NCBI RefSeq assembly: GCF_000002425.4
Contig: NC_037271.1
Coordinates: forward strand, 13,058,014-13,122,013
Length of the DNA: 64,000 bases
Direction: 5' to 3'
Source of the DNA: Physcomitrium patens
Taxonomy: Eukaryota; Streptophyta; Bryopsida; Funariales; Funariaceae
Below the pieces are notes generated by a model. That model was not told the DNA's origin. It was given only the letters and a program-made list of their open reading frames with translations, and searched no databases. Position numbers and translations under genes: made by a program. The stretch's first letter is position 1. Each line of letters opens with the position of its first letter. Positions 34,641 through 47,000 of the stretch are shown here, piece by piece.

Positions 34641-37012
34641 ATAAAAAAATAATGTGAGTTCAATTGTATCGATACATGTTCGATAAGCGTCTCTTCAATA
34701 AAAACTTGTAATTTAGAAGCAAATAGTATAGATGTAAAATATTCCGAGTGAGTGGAGCATGGCCGAAACAGCGGTCTCGGTGGAGACAGTTACAGGAGAG
34801 CTTTAGCAGAGAGCAGAAACTGCCACATGAAAGCTGACAACAGGAAGACAATCGGTGGCAGAGGAGCAGAAGATACAGCAGCAGCACCAGCAGGAGAAGC
34901 AATAACAACGTGGAAGCAAAGGTTCATGGGCAGGGAGGGGGAGGGAATTTAGTTCCAGACCCAGTTCCTTGTGATTGCGTTGTTATCCATCTGGCGTGCT
35001 GGCATCTGCCCCTCCTGCTTCTTCGTACCACTTGGACATGCGGCACACCTTTTGTCTTCAAGCTCTCGTTCGGGAGCCAGAGAAATAGGAGGAGTGCAGG
35101 AGCTCAAGCTCACGAGAGTACCAGTACGTTGGATGTCGGAGTGTTGATCGATCTGATCGATCTGATCGACATGCAGTTCATGAGTTCACGTATGTCTTTG
35201 CAGGCGAGCAACATGCTGCAAGTGGACTGCACCCCATTAACTTACTCTCGGGTATTCCACAGGTTTTTTCATACTAGTGATCAGATGGCACTTGAATTTG
35301 TCACTATGAGCTCTGCGGCGTGATCTCAAGGAGGAACACATCGCCTTCCACTGAATAGAGGAGGGTACTGTGGTGGCAGGTGATGCAGATGGTCGCTCAG
35401 ACGAGAGCACTACTACAGTGTGCTTGCCGGTTTTTTTTTTCTTTAGTATTATTTCGTGGTGTGGAATCGAAACTCTCGATGGATGACCACCGAAAGTGAC
35501 TGTACGCGATGAACCCTGCCGCCATGGTGGGTGCGAATTCAAGAGGCCGATGATCTAACGATCGGATGATCAGTGCACATGCAGGCCCGCCTCCTTCAGA
35601 TTCTTCCGATCGGAATTCGTTGGAATCGCTGTTTGCGGCGTTGCGAAAGTACCCGCGAATCACGCCTAACGCTTACACGAAGTTTACGGTTACGGTTATG
35701 GGCCATTACTTGTGGAGAGTAGCTGATAAAGATGATCCACGGATGCTGCTCTGACCGTCACCGTGATCAAAGCTGATAAGGGGGGTCCGGAAACTGATCT
35801 GGTGGCAGGAGCCCGTCATGCAAAGTTGTGCGGAACGAAAACTTACTAAGGACATGCACAGGGTTTGGCCCTTCATTGACCCACTGGTTGTAACTTCCGG
35901 GAGGTGGGGCAGCGCTCGCTCTGCAATGTGCTGTATTGCACAGCTGAGTTGAATGGTGCCATTACAGAACAAGCCTTTGGGGAAGGAATGGACAAGTTAG
36001 CTGGCAAGCGGTCAGTCGATCAGAGCTGGCGCTACGGTAAACTGTGAGGACGTGACAACGGACATGTAAGAAACCACAAATGCCACACGCTTGTCGAAGT
36101 ACAGGTTGGACGCACGTCGATCAACAACCAGGTTCCAATATGGTGGCAAGTAAAACTGGTGATGATTATGAAGTCGCTCCCAATGTCCACGTGAAGCGTG
36201 CCGTGATCTACCACCTGAAAGACGGATGTGGGTTATTATGAGAAAGGTCCAACACTAACTCACCACGGTGCAGTATGTGTGCACATCGTAGTAGGTCACT
36301 GTTCTTCCACGGTACAAGGGGCACGAAAGGCGTTGCACTCCTACCCCTAGAAGACAGCTAGACAACTTGTTTGCATACGTACCTACTCAAGTCTAACCAT
36401 ATTTGCACAACCTGTGAGCTAGCTATCTCCATTGTAGTGCAATACCTGAAATATTACATAACTCTACAACACCATCATGCGAAAAATGTTGCATATTCTA
36501 CCAAAAGATGAGGCAGTGCAAGAACCAAAACTTCAACCCCAGATAGAGAATGCGAACAATTCTTGTATTTTCTTTGAGCAATTAAGCACCGACCTCCGAA
36601 ATGGATCACAAGAATGTAATAAATTCTCTACAACTCCAAAAAAATAATTGGGGTGCATGTACACATCTTCAGAGGGGTTGATCATGCTAACTATTGGAAG
36701 TAACTGGTTGGCTGTAAAACCTTGCGATGCATACACAGCAGTAGCGTGTGCAGTTAAATCAGCCTTGCCCGACGTATCCACATTCCCTCTCTTCAAGCGA
36801 ATAAATGATAACCCTATACCGATTACCCAAATACGGTATCCACTGAAAGTCTGTTGACTATACATGAACACTTCTTCTTTTTCTTTTTTTTTCTTCTCTT
36901 TTTTTTTCTTTCTGTGCAGTGATATATGATCATGTAATAGCTCTGTTTTTGTTGGTGCCTTATGACCCACTGTTAGATTCCTGGAACTGTGATGGGATTA
37001 ATCGTTTATACG
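34641..37012. other. GC-richer island, segment downstream of the RING gene
   Basis: No supported gene. It includes the likely 3' untranslated region of the minus-strand RING gene just below 37,013 and a 2.5-copy GATCGATCT repeat at about 35,148-35,170. At 36,876-36,917 there is a long pyrimidine tract ending in GTGCAG, which resembles a plus-strand 3' splice site but is not attached to any exon I could find. Confidence 0.5.
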
Positions 37013-38669
37013 TCATGACATATACACTTGCACACTAGCATTCTTCGGTGTTCGGCATAGGGGGCACGCGTGAAGCTGTCCTTCGCAACCCAGACACAGG
37101 CACAAATGCCGGCACGGCAAGAGGAGCATGGAGACGTCCTTGCATCGGCAAACCCTGCAAGTGCGCTGCTCCCGAAGCTCCTTGTTCTCGTTGATGGTGC
37201 GAGTGTGGGCGTCGTTGCGGTCATCCACGTAAGAAGACGCGCAGTCATCCGCCTCGCTGTCCCCGCATCCTTCCTTGCTTTGTTCCCTGCTTGGTGGGTA
37301 CGCCTGCTGCTGCTGCTGAGCCTGATGCAAATTGGACCTCAAGATGTTCACCATGGCTTCTGTGGTGCGAAGCTTGTTTTGCCAATGATACGATTCTGCA
37401 TTAAGCTGCGTGAAACGTTCCATCAATTCCTGGTTCTGGAGTTTCACCTTCTCCATTTCCACGTCTTTCTCGCGTAGCCTGCGTGAAAATCCCTCCTCCA
37501 CTACGGCTACCAGTTGGCGAGAATGCCGCTGTCTCATCTGTTCCAGAAAGGCTTTAAGTTGGTCCCTCTGCAGAGGCAAATTAAAATTCAACCCCAAGGA
37601 GTGAGTGCACTGGATCGAAACAATTGCTAAAACCTAGCGGGCCAGTCATCGAAATGCCTTCGGTATCGCAATCAATGTCAAATCAATTCTTTCGACCATG
37701 GCAATGCATCTTGCACAGATTAAAAGGTCATGACAAGCACGCTGAGTACCTGAGTTTTCAAAAGCTGCTCAATCTCATCCCTCTCTTGCTGCAAATGCGT
37801 GCCGAAGTTTTCAGCAATGCTGGAGGTAAAAATCTTCGTGGCCTCTAACCTTCCGCTGGTGGAGACGGGGGAAGAAGACCGCAGACGGTCATCCTCAAAG
37901 GTGAGCCGCAATCCCGTCGAAACACCTGTTGATTGGGGGTTTACCACAGATCCAGGACCCGTATTCTGGTGGAATTCAGATACAGTGTTCATTAGAAGCT
38001 GCTGTTGCTGCTGCCATTGACTGCGAAGGTCTTCAGCTTCTCGTGACCTTTTTCTCGACCCAAGAAGATTGTTTGCGACAATTTCTTTGTCTGCACCGTT
38101 CGGGAGCGACGCATCAAGCTGCGACGTAAATCCCTGGCGCCCGCCTGCCACTGCAAAATCGATAGGGCATACAATTTCATCAGCCTGATTCGCAAATCTG
38201 AGAGCTTCTCAGAAATTCATCGAGAAATTGAAAACGATCCAAATGTGAAGGCTTCTCTACAATGAACCGGGAAAATTCAGGGATTCAATGCCCAAGGCCT
38301 CACGTTGATTGAAGACATGGTATTGGTTAGATTCGGGCATCACGGTCGATGGATTCCGGAACTTTCCGAGGTTGAACGCGTTCTGATTAATACCACCCGC
38401 CGTCAAGAAATTGGGGTGCTCTTCATTTCCAACTACAGCCGGGGCCCTGATCCAATTTAGAGCACAAATCAGCTTGCCAACCCCTCGTCTTGACAACGGA
38501 ACGAGTGACAAGACTCTTCAGTTTATTGCAAACAACCAACAGCTACAAGAAGATCAACATATGATGTTTTCATATTCGCCCGAGTAGAAATCCAAGAAGG
38601 TGATCAAGACCTGTTGGAGCCGTCGTCTGGAAGAACGACGTTGGGCAGATACTGCGATTGCACTGCCAT
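37013..38669 (-). CDS. BOI/SBP1-type RING E3 ubiquitin ligase (4 exons)
   Basis: Host gene on the minus strand. The exons, in order, are 38,669-38,611, 38,446-38,268, 38,150-37,750 and 37,567-37,013. All introns (164, 117, 182 bp) are GT-AG and join in phase to give 397 residues. The protein begins M-A-V-Q-S-Q-Y-L-P-N, typical of the BOI/BRG family. It has the family block S-T-G-L-R-L-T-F near residue 150-160 and a long coiled coil (about 190-305). The C-terminal RING spans about 350-384 (C-R-V-C, then L-L-P-C-R-H-L-C-L-C, then C-P-L-C). Known members ubiquitinate substrates in stress, cell-death and gibberellin (DELLA) signalling; the substrate here is unknown. The start is the first in-frame ATG and matches the family N-terminus. 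No defects were seen. Confidence 0.9.
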
Positions 38670-40066
38670 TGAGCCTACCACCAATCCCCCAGTACCGACG
38701 CCAATGCTCTTAAATGCAGTTTAATTCTCTACACTCATCAACGCGGCTACTCCTTTTGCAAACAGTGAACAGAATTGTCCGGCGCCAATCTCAGGCATAT
38801 AGTTTCTCTACTCAAGGAAGCGCGTCGTCCTTTCAGTAATACCAAGGGTGAAGTCGACGGCGCAGGACCCAGCGTCAAAAATGTACTTTCTTTGTGCAAT
38901 TCTTCAATCAAAACTAGCATCCAAAGTCTCGTGACGGGAGGAAGGACCACCAGGCAAGAAGTGAAGTCCTGATGGGAGCGTATGAATGAGCTCAATCTCG
39001 CCACTTTCTTGCTTGTCAATTATAAAGGCGAGCAGTAACACCAAAAGAGCGTTTCGAGAGGTGCAGTTGGTTGACGTACTTGACACCAGGAGAATTAAAA
39101 GGCAAGGCACAACGCACACATGACAGAGAGGGGAGGACGCAGACTCAGACACTGAGGTACGCGACAGCAGACGCAAAGACTCCACCACCAACAAGCATCT
39201 AAGCCGGCTGCAGACAACGGACAATAAAGAATTAATAATTGCGAAGTAATGATGGCGATGTTAACGATTTGACCGGTGAACTCATTTCCTGCCAGGCGCA
39301 ACAACCATCTCTACTACTACTACCACTACTCAACTTCATCACCCAACACTAGTAGTAACTTCAAACGCTTCTGTTTCGTTCTCTCTCGATCTCGCTCTCA
39401 CTCTCGTCGCTCCAGTGATCAAACTCGATTTCGCCTTCCACTTCTGTGACTCTGTCTGCCTGCCAGCCAACTGATGACCCTCGGAATTGTCAATCATCTG
39501 CAAAGGTGGGTCGCCTCATCATCACTCGCCAGTCGTCGCCACTAAGCTACATCATACGACATTATCCCGAGGCTGGTCTTCTCGTCGAATGCCATAAAAA
39601 GGGGGGGCCAGTTCGCCCCGTGATGCCTGGCATTTGGAGCAGTCTGACCGACCTTAACTCGCGTGCTTAAACTTGTATTATTTAATTAATAAAATCTGCT
39701 TTCATGCTCTTGAATCCCTGACAAGCCAATCCGCCTCCCCCACCATTCCCTCCCACACGTACCCTGCCTTCAGCAACCAGCCGATGGACCACTCCCTGTG
39801 AAGCCCATTCTATTCTCCTCAATGTCCCTGCTGCTCGGATAAATCCAACCCACCTGTGAGCTCCATCGTGTGAATGTGAACCCACTCAACCGTCGCCTTC
39901 TGATCCGCTCTGGGAATAGGCCCCTCCCTGTTCCTGGAGACCTCCTAATTTAGCTCCGAATAACTATATTCTACTGCCGATTTACATCGCCTGCATGCAT
40001 GCATTTCCGTGGAACAAGATTCGGTTGTTAGGGTAAATCTCTGATGCTCCCTTTCCCCATACTTCT

Positions 40067-40071
<5 letters not shown>

Positions 40072-40097
<26 letters not shown>

Positions 40098-40099
40098 TT
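40072..40099. repeat. Homopolymer T28
   Basis: 28 consecutive T. Its length is unreliable in most assemblies. Confidence 0.9.
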
Positions 40100-40948
40100 C
40101 TCTCTTCTTTTCTTCATGTGTTGCCACACAACCCCAGCCATGCCTGCTAAACAACCAACCACCCCAACCCCTACTTTCTTTCTCCTCATTTCTTTGTGTG
40201 TTATGGTTATCATCCACCCCTAAAAATAATAACAACACATCCACCTCAATGTGCCCTTCGCATCCTCCGCTTGCGAGCCTACCCGTAATGGTCTCCAGAA
40301 GGAGAAAACGAGCACCTTGCATGGTCACGAATATGGCATTATCTCGGCCGTGAAGAAAAACATGCGTTCATTTGCACAAATATGAAGATTCTGTTGCCTA
40401 GAAATGTCACAAATGATTCCATTCGAAGAGATGTGTTTTAAATAGTATGTGTTTTCGTGTCAGCATGAAGCATCGAGCATCTATTGTTAGCTGGAGAAAA
40501 CGAATAATAACCTAAATGGGGTTAGTGGCTGTTGTCACGAACTAAAAGCTCAATGACGACATCCAGTAACTTTTTTTCTGCCCACCGTCTGTCCGCTCAA
40601 ACAAAAAAATCCTCGTGGTCATTAGCCTGAGCTCCAGTGATACATGTGAAAAGTTGGAGTAATGCCTGTACGATTGTCGAGCTGCAATGAAAAGTTAAAG
40701 AGAACTAAACAGAGACTTCTACATTGGTGCCGGCCGCAGGAAACGGAAAAAAAGTAGATGTGATAAAAATATAATAAAATAAAGATAGAATGAGTAGATT
40801 GTATCGACGTAACAGTAAAACGAGATGCAGACAATGCCGCAGAGATCGTCGGAGACTTGGAAAAGTATCAAGTCTTGGTTGTGTACATCACTAGCCTTGT
40901 TGTGATGCTTCGGTGAATTATTTCTTCCCCTATCGGACACGGTGACAC

Positions 40949-40969
40949 GGGGGGGGGGGGGGGGGGGGG
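40949..40969. repeat. Homopolymer G21
   Basis: 21 consecutive G, capable of quadruplex formation. It is unusual in such an AT-rich genome and may also be an assembly-length artefact. Confidence 0.9.
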
Positions 40970-42271
40970 ACTCCATTCTGTCAAATTCCTCTTTTAGAGA
41001 CTACCACTAAGGCACTTGCACTGGCACTGGCACCGATTTGCGACGGATTTCGGAGGCCATGATCTCTGAGATTCGAGCGACTTCCGAGCTGGACTTGCTA
41101 ATTCGGCGTTCTTGCAGACAAAACTCGGGTTCTGTTCTGGCATTGATGTAATTTGAGCTTTGGAAAGGCCGTATTATCATGCTCTCTCTCTCGACTTCTT
41201 TATCGAAAACTATAAAGTGGGTCGTCATTCACGTGAAAAAATCGCAAATTTGTTACTTTCCAAAGCATCTAAATATTACCTTTTCCGAATTAAAAATCGC
41301 GCAATTGATAATTATGACAACATTGATAATAAGTCAATTTGAATTGTTCCAGCACTTTTGTTTTCTTTTTCTTTTTCTTTTCTCCACTATTATGGGGGAT
41401 CTTCACTTTTTCAGCATTTGTAATTCGAGTGTTAGTCTCGAGCTTCAGACTGACCATTTTTGCTAAAATTTCTAAACAAACTACATTTCATTATTGTCCG
41501 TGAATATGTAGGAAACTTTGCATGTACCCAATCCAGACTTCCATGTGCGTCAATGAGAATTTAGGATTTTTTTCATTTTTGCAGAAAAGGAAACAAACAA
41601 TCCAAAGTTTACAACAGGACCACATAGCAGCAGATCTAGACAGAGGCCAAAATCAGAACTGCAGATGAAGACGTGGAGAGTAGGTGGGTGGGGAAAATCA
41701 TCGCGGCGGTCTGATTCGGGCGAATCGAGCTTCATGAATCGTGGATCGCGTAGAATTTTTTGCGAGACATGCTCATGACAAGGCAAAGGAGAGAGTGCGT
41801 GGGGTGATGGTAATCAACGAGGTGGGGCAATGCACTCTTCTTCCTGCTACTGCGGCCACGACGGGGAGGGACACCATGTGGCAAGATGGCGCCGCTTACA
41901 CGGCTGCCAATCGAGCAAGGGAAGACGGAAGAAGAGGGATGCCAAAGTTGATTCTAGTCGACGCGAAGCAGGAAAAAAAATAATGGCAACCATCACTTTG
42001 GCGAGAGGAGAATTACGCACTCCTCGCTGGCTGCCAGGCCCACAAGAATAATGGCATACCTGGGGGAACCCCTTTTGGCAGAAAATTTTGCGATGTTAGT
42101 GCGCAAGGTCAGCCTCCTTCCCTGGCGCCGCTCGGTGCTGCAAAAGAAAAGAGTAGGCAACTAAAAGAGGCCTGCAACCACGAGGACCCATGTCACTCAT
42201 TTTCCACCCTCTCCACCCTCCCTCACTACTTGTTGTTATTGGGGTTTTCTCGTTCTTCTTCTCCAACACTT

Positions 42272-42709
42272 TGTATTATAAATGTTACCTAGGTAATATG
42301 AATAAGTAGAAGTACATAAAAGTAGATTAATTTCATAATACCTTTTAGAAAAACTTCTTAGAAGCTTTCAAGATGTTGTTTTAAATTTTCATGTGTTTGT
42401 AGTTGATTAATAGGTTAGAAACTTGATCAACAAGCTAACCATGTACCACATATGTTGATGGCTTGCGAAAATAAGCTAATTATGTGGCGCCATATAAAAA
42501 ACTTGTCTTGCAAGTTAAGATACATGTCATACAAAGTCAACACGTTATTAGAAGTCCTATAGAACATCACGACATAGATCCTAAAGAGAGAGTATATATA
42601 GAAGCAAGAATGAAGTCTTTTTCCCTCTTATCAACTCCTTACTTGTTTCTAGTCTAGTTTCAAGTGTCTTTGATTTCTTTATCTTTTAGCAATAGCCATT
42701 CTAGTTTAT

Positions 42710-42750
<41 letters not shown>

Positions 42751-42830
42751 TTTTCTATTTCTATTTTGTCATATTTCTTTGAAAAAGCCTCTTTTGTTTA
42801 TTTGCTTTCATTGAATTCTTGTCATTAAAA
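42272..42830 (+). repeat. 5' LTR of element C
   Basis: Aligns with 49,374-49,926 and LTR E. The first ~20 bases are missing at the island border. The LTR end is decayed (CATTAAAA where E has CCTTGACA). A (TA)n has grown at 42,715-42,748. The primer site follows at 42,833 (TTGACATGAAT). Confidence 0.85.
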
Positions 42831-43055
42831 AATTGACATGAATACACTTATAATATCAAAGCTTTGTCTTTTTTTAATTAAAAGTGGATTATTTCTTTTT
42901 CTTATTAAAATTTAAGCATATTAAGAGTTGCAAATTATCCTCTTCTAAATTGATGTTGTCATTAGTATTTTTTTCTTTATTTTTAAGTCTTTTCTTTTAT
43001 TTGTCTTGAGCAATATTATACATCTTCTCTTCTTTAAGTGCTATTATCGCATAGC

Positions 43056-44052
43056 TTCTTGAAATGAAAAGTCCAATGATACAAATGCTAGAGTAATTAA
43101 AGGAGTTAATGCTTGCAATGCATCAATTCAATTTACAACAACAAAAAGTAACAAGAATGGTAGGAAGCGAAGATATAAAGATGATTGGAATTGCTTCAAT
43201 ATATGCACTAAATTATGTCTCTTCTCTTATGGTAGAACACCCTACAAATATTAAAGAACCAAGGGTTACATTGCTTGAGAAGTTTGTTGGCATAAAAACC
43301 AAGTTTCAAGGATTTATCAATTAAGTACAACTTGTGATTGAACTTCAATTCTAAAGCTATTCAACTCCAAGATCACAACTTAGATTCATTGATACATTTC
43401 TTTCAAGTTAAATATTATCATGGTTTTCACCTTTTTTTGAATGATAAGATCTAATATTAGAAAATCTACAAGCTTTTTTCATAGAATTTTGATCTATGTA
43501 TAAAGAACATGACACAATTCATGTTGTAATCAATAAGATCCGTATTTTGCAAGAAGATGATTAATCAAGAATGTTATATGCTTCATAATTTTGACAACTT
43601 GCAACTAATATCAAGGAAAATGATGCTACATTTTTTAACCAATTTGTCTACGGATTATAATATGAAGTAAAAAAATTGATGCTCAACTTACTTGATCGTT
43701 AAACATTAAGTCAAATAATTGACTTCGTTGTGAGGTGTGATAATCAATTTTTGAATTTCAATTTGAAAGTCACACAAGTGCACTTCAACATTACTATATT
43801 TCAATGACAATGCTAATGTATTCTCAACACATACATTTGAAAATAAAGGATATGCAAATTTATGTGGTATATTTCAAACCTCTTACTGAGCAAAAAAAGA
43901 CTTGCTGTTGTCAGAAAGGATTGTGCTTGTATTATGGAGAACCTAAGCACACTGCTCAACATTGTTCAAAGAAAAAACGTAATTACAAAATGAAGAGTTT
44001 GGCTATCAAAGAAGATAGTATGTTAGACAACAAGTTTGTCCAACTACAATAG
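43056..44052 (+). pseudogene. gag pseudogene of element C
   Basis: Collinear with the gag of E: L-M-L-A-M-H-Q near 43,105, E-K-F-V-G near 43,275, and a zinc knuckle with C-L-Y-Y-G-E-P-K-H-T-A-Q-H-C near 43,925, where the second Cys has become Tyr. It is interrupted by stops and at least one frame change (the 43,109 and 43,804 pieces lie in different frames). It ends at TAG 44,050. Confidence 0.85.
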
Positions 44053-44059
44053 GGATTAT

Positions 44060-47000
44060 GCGGTTGGAACCTTGTACAACACCTAGTGAAGGTCCTATTC
44101 TCTTCTTAGAATCCTCTCCTTGTTTTATAATAAATGTTATTTTACAACCTAAATATCACAAAGCTTGTGCCTTATTAGATTTAGAAGCCTCACTGTGTTT
44201 CTAAGATGAAGAATTTGCTAAAAGACATAGCATATCTTTAGTGAACAAAACTAAATCTGTTCACGTAGAAGTCATAGATGATTATCGATTGTCTTCAATA
44301 AATATTATTCATGAAATTCTTCCTATAAAAATAATAATTAATAGTTATAGTAGTTTTGTAATATTTAATAGCATTAGATTTTCTTTTAATCTAATCATTT
44401 TAGATTTATCATGGCTAAACAAATATAATCAAAAAATAAATTAGATTTCTCGTAGTCTTAACTATTCTCAAAATATAACTAAGAGTATAATTGAGTAATA
44501 AGTCATAAGTAAAAAGTCATAAATCAAGTGTAATTAAACTTTTATTTTTTGGTACAAGAGCTTTCTTGGATGTTGTAAAAAGAAGATTATCTTATATCAT
44601 TTATATTACACCTATTTTTAATAATTGAAAGACTTCAAGTGGCATTTTAAGCTAATATTAAGATTTTAAAGGTATATTTGAAAAAAAAAATGTAGATACT
44701 CTACTAGAACATCATCCCTATGATTACTCAATTGACTTTCAAGAAAGAGTTTAACTACCATTTTGATCAATTTATAGTTTATCACAAAATGAGTTGGCTA
44801 AATTCAAGGAATATATTGAAGAAAATCTAGTCAAAAACTTCATATACCATTCCAAATCTCTTGCAAAAGCTCCAATTTTATTTGAGAGGAAAAAAGATGG
44901 ATTATTGCAAATGTATGTTGATTATCAAGGACTCAATAAAATCACCATCAAGAATAGGTATTCACCATCTTTAATATCTAGACTTCTTAATTAGTTGAAT
45001 CAAGTTGAAATCCATATAAAAATAGATCTACAAAGAGCATAGAATGTGGTATGTACATAAAAAAGAGATGAATGGAAGATTGTATTTTGAACAAGATATG
45101 GACATTTTTTAATACAATGTCATACCTTTTGGACTTACAAATAGACTAGAAGCTTTCCAACATCTAATGAATGATGTTTCTTAAGAGTTTTTAGATGATT
45201 TTGTTATTTTTTACCTAAACAACATCTTAATCTATTCTAAGAATACAAAAGAACATGAACTTCATATTTGACTTGTGTTACAAAAACTAAGAGATGGGGG
45301 ATTCCATGCCAAGATAAAAAATTATGTATTGCATATTACTTAAGTCGACTTCTTGAGATACATCATTTCAAATGATAGACTTATGAAAGATCCTAAGAAA
45401 GTTCAAACTATTATGGATTGAAAGATCTCAAAAACAATAAGAAATATCAAATATTTTTTAGGATTTTTTAACTAATATCAAATCTTCATTAAGAACTTTT
45501 TTATAATTATAGCTCTACTTACATGTTTAACTTGTAAAGATAAACTTCAATGGAATGAAGAAGCAGAAGCAACATTTGAAGCTCTAAAGACAATCTTAAC
45601 TTTTACACTAATCTTATATTATATTGACTTCTTTTAGCCATTTTTTTATAAAAAAAGATATATTGAACTTTATTTTAGGTGCTATATTATCACAAATAGA
45701 AACAAATGATGAACTTCATCCAATAGCTTCTCATTCAAGAAAATTTTTAATAGTCAAGATTAACTACAAGATTTTTGACAAAGAACTTCTTGAAATTGTA
45801 GATTTGATTAACAAATGGTGCCATTATCTAAAAAGTACTTCTAATCCAATCACTATTTATATTAACCATAAAAATCTTGAATATTTTATGTCAACATTGT
45901 GGTATTATAATTGCTTATAGTATGTAAAAATTAGTTAGGAAATATAATATGTTCATAAGTCTTGGTGTATGTTAGAATGGTTAATAGATTAATTTAAAGA
46001 GAATAGATATAAAAAACTTTATTTTGAATTTTATCTATTTTAATCATAGCATTTTAAAAAATTATAAGACCTAAATGTTTAATATGAAGCCTTGAGAGGA
46101 GATTAAAGCCTAAAGAATAAATTCTTAATCAGTAGGAGGCTTATTGGGAAGGATGAAAGCAAGACATGGTTGGATGAAGGCAAGAAATGGATATCTTCAT
46201 TCCTATTGGTCAAAGGTCATGCCCAATAGGCTTCAAGGAGGCTGTCCGAGGCCTTATTAGGGATTAGGGTTTTTTTTTGAATTCATTCGAGCTTTGGAGG
46301 CTAGGGTCAGCAATTTTAGGATTTTGGATACAAATTGGATGCAAATTTTGTGTGATTTGGAGTTTTTATGAAGGAGTTATTGGCACTCAAAGTTAAGGTG
46401 TCAATTTAATACCTACTGTCACTCGTTGGGGCATAACATATGTTTATGGAGAGCAACAAAGGATTTGCAACTGAGGTTAGAGAGAGCACTTCTTTGACCA
46501 CAGTTTTCATATACTATTTGATGAATTTGGAATTTGGATGAAGAACTTATAGAGGGTTGAAGTCAGCACATCCAAATTAAGGGCACTAAGTAAGTGATTT
46601 TGTTCATAGTAATGGTTGGAGCCATATCTTGAGTTTCTAGATAAAGTTTTGACTCAAACCTTTTGAAAAAGATAGATAATTGTGTTAAAAAGCTATATAT
46701 ACAAATTTTGTGGCATTTGAGTGCTTAATTTGTGCGATATGAAGAAAATTACACGCAGGTGTATAAAAACTAAGGTTTGAAGCTACTATTAGGATTTTAG
46801 TGATATCTTAAGATCCGCAATGAATTTTTAGTTGAAATTTGTTGTGGTAGTTTTAAGAAGTATATCAATAATTCATATAAATTTTGAATGTGTTTGAATA
46901 AGCCAATTGAAAGATATGAGTATTAGAAGTTTGGAAAAAATACCCTATAATGATATTTAAGGATTTAGAGGTTTTATCATATTTTGGATGTTTTTGAGAA

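Larger units (their letters stand above)
38670..42271. other. Upstream region of the RING gene, right part of island
   Basis: Holds the 5' untranslated region and promoter of the minus-strand RING gene. I see CT-rich DNA at 39,378-39,417, an RY-type CATGCATGCAT at 39,994-40,004, a 28-T run, a 21-G run and a CACGTG at 41,231. No minus-strand TATA box stands out. Short ORFs (for example 41,741-41,983 plus and 41,007-41,228 minus) match nothing I know. Confidence 0.5.

Noticed and set aside
35148..35172. Possible binding-site cluster GATCGATCT
   Set aside because: Only 2.5 copies of a 9-bp unit, with no associated gene start; kept as simple repeat.
36533..36970. 145-codon minus-strand ORF with a Lys/Glu run
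   Set aside because: The Lys/Glu run is a pyrimidine tract on the other strand, the remainder matches nothing, and it lies in the 3' flank of the RING gene without splice support.
41741..41983. 80-codon plus-strand ORF in the island
   Set aside because: It has no ATG at the listed start (GTG), no known domain and no splice partners; it remains possible but unsupported.
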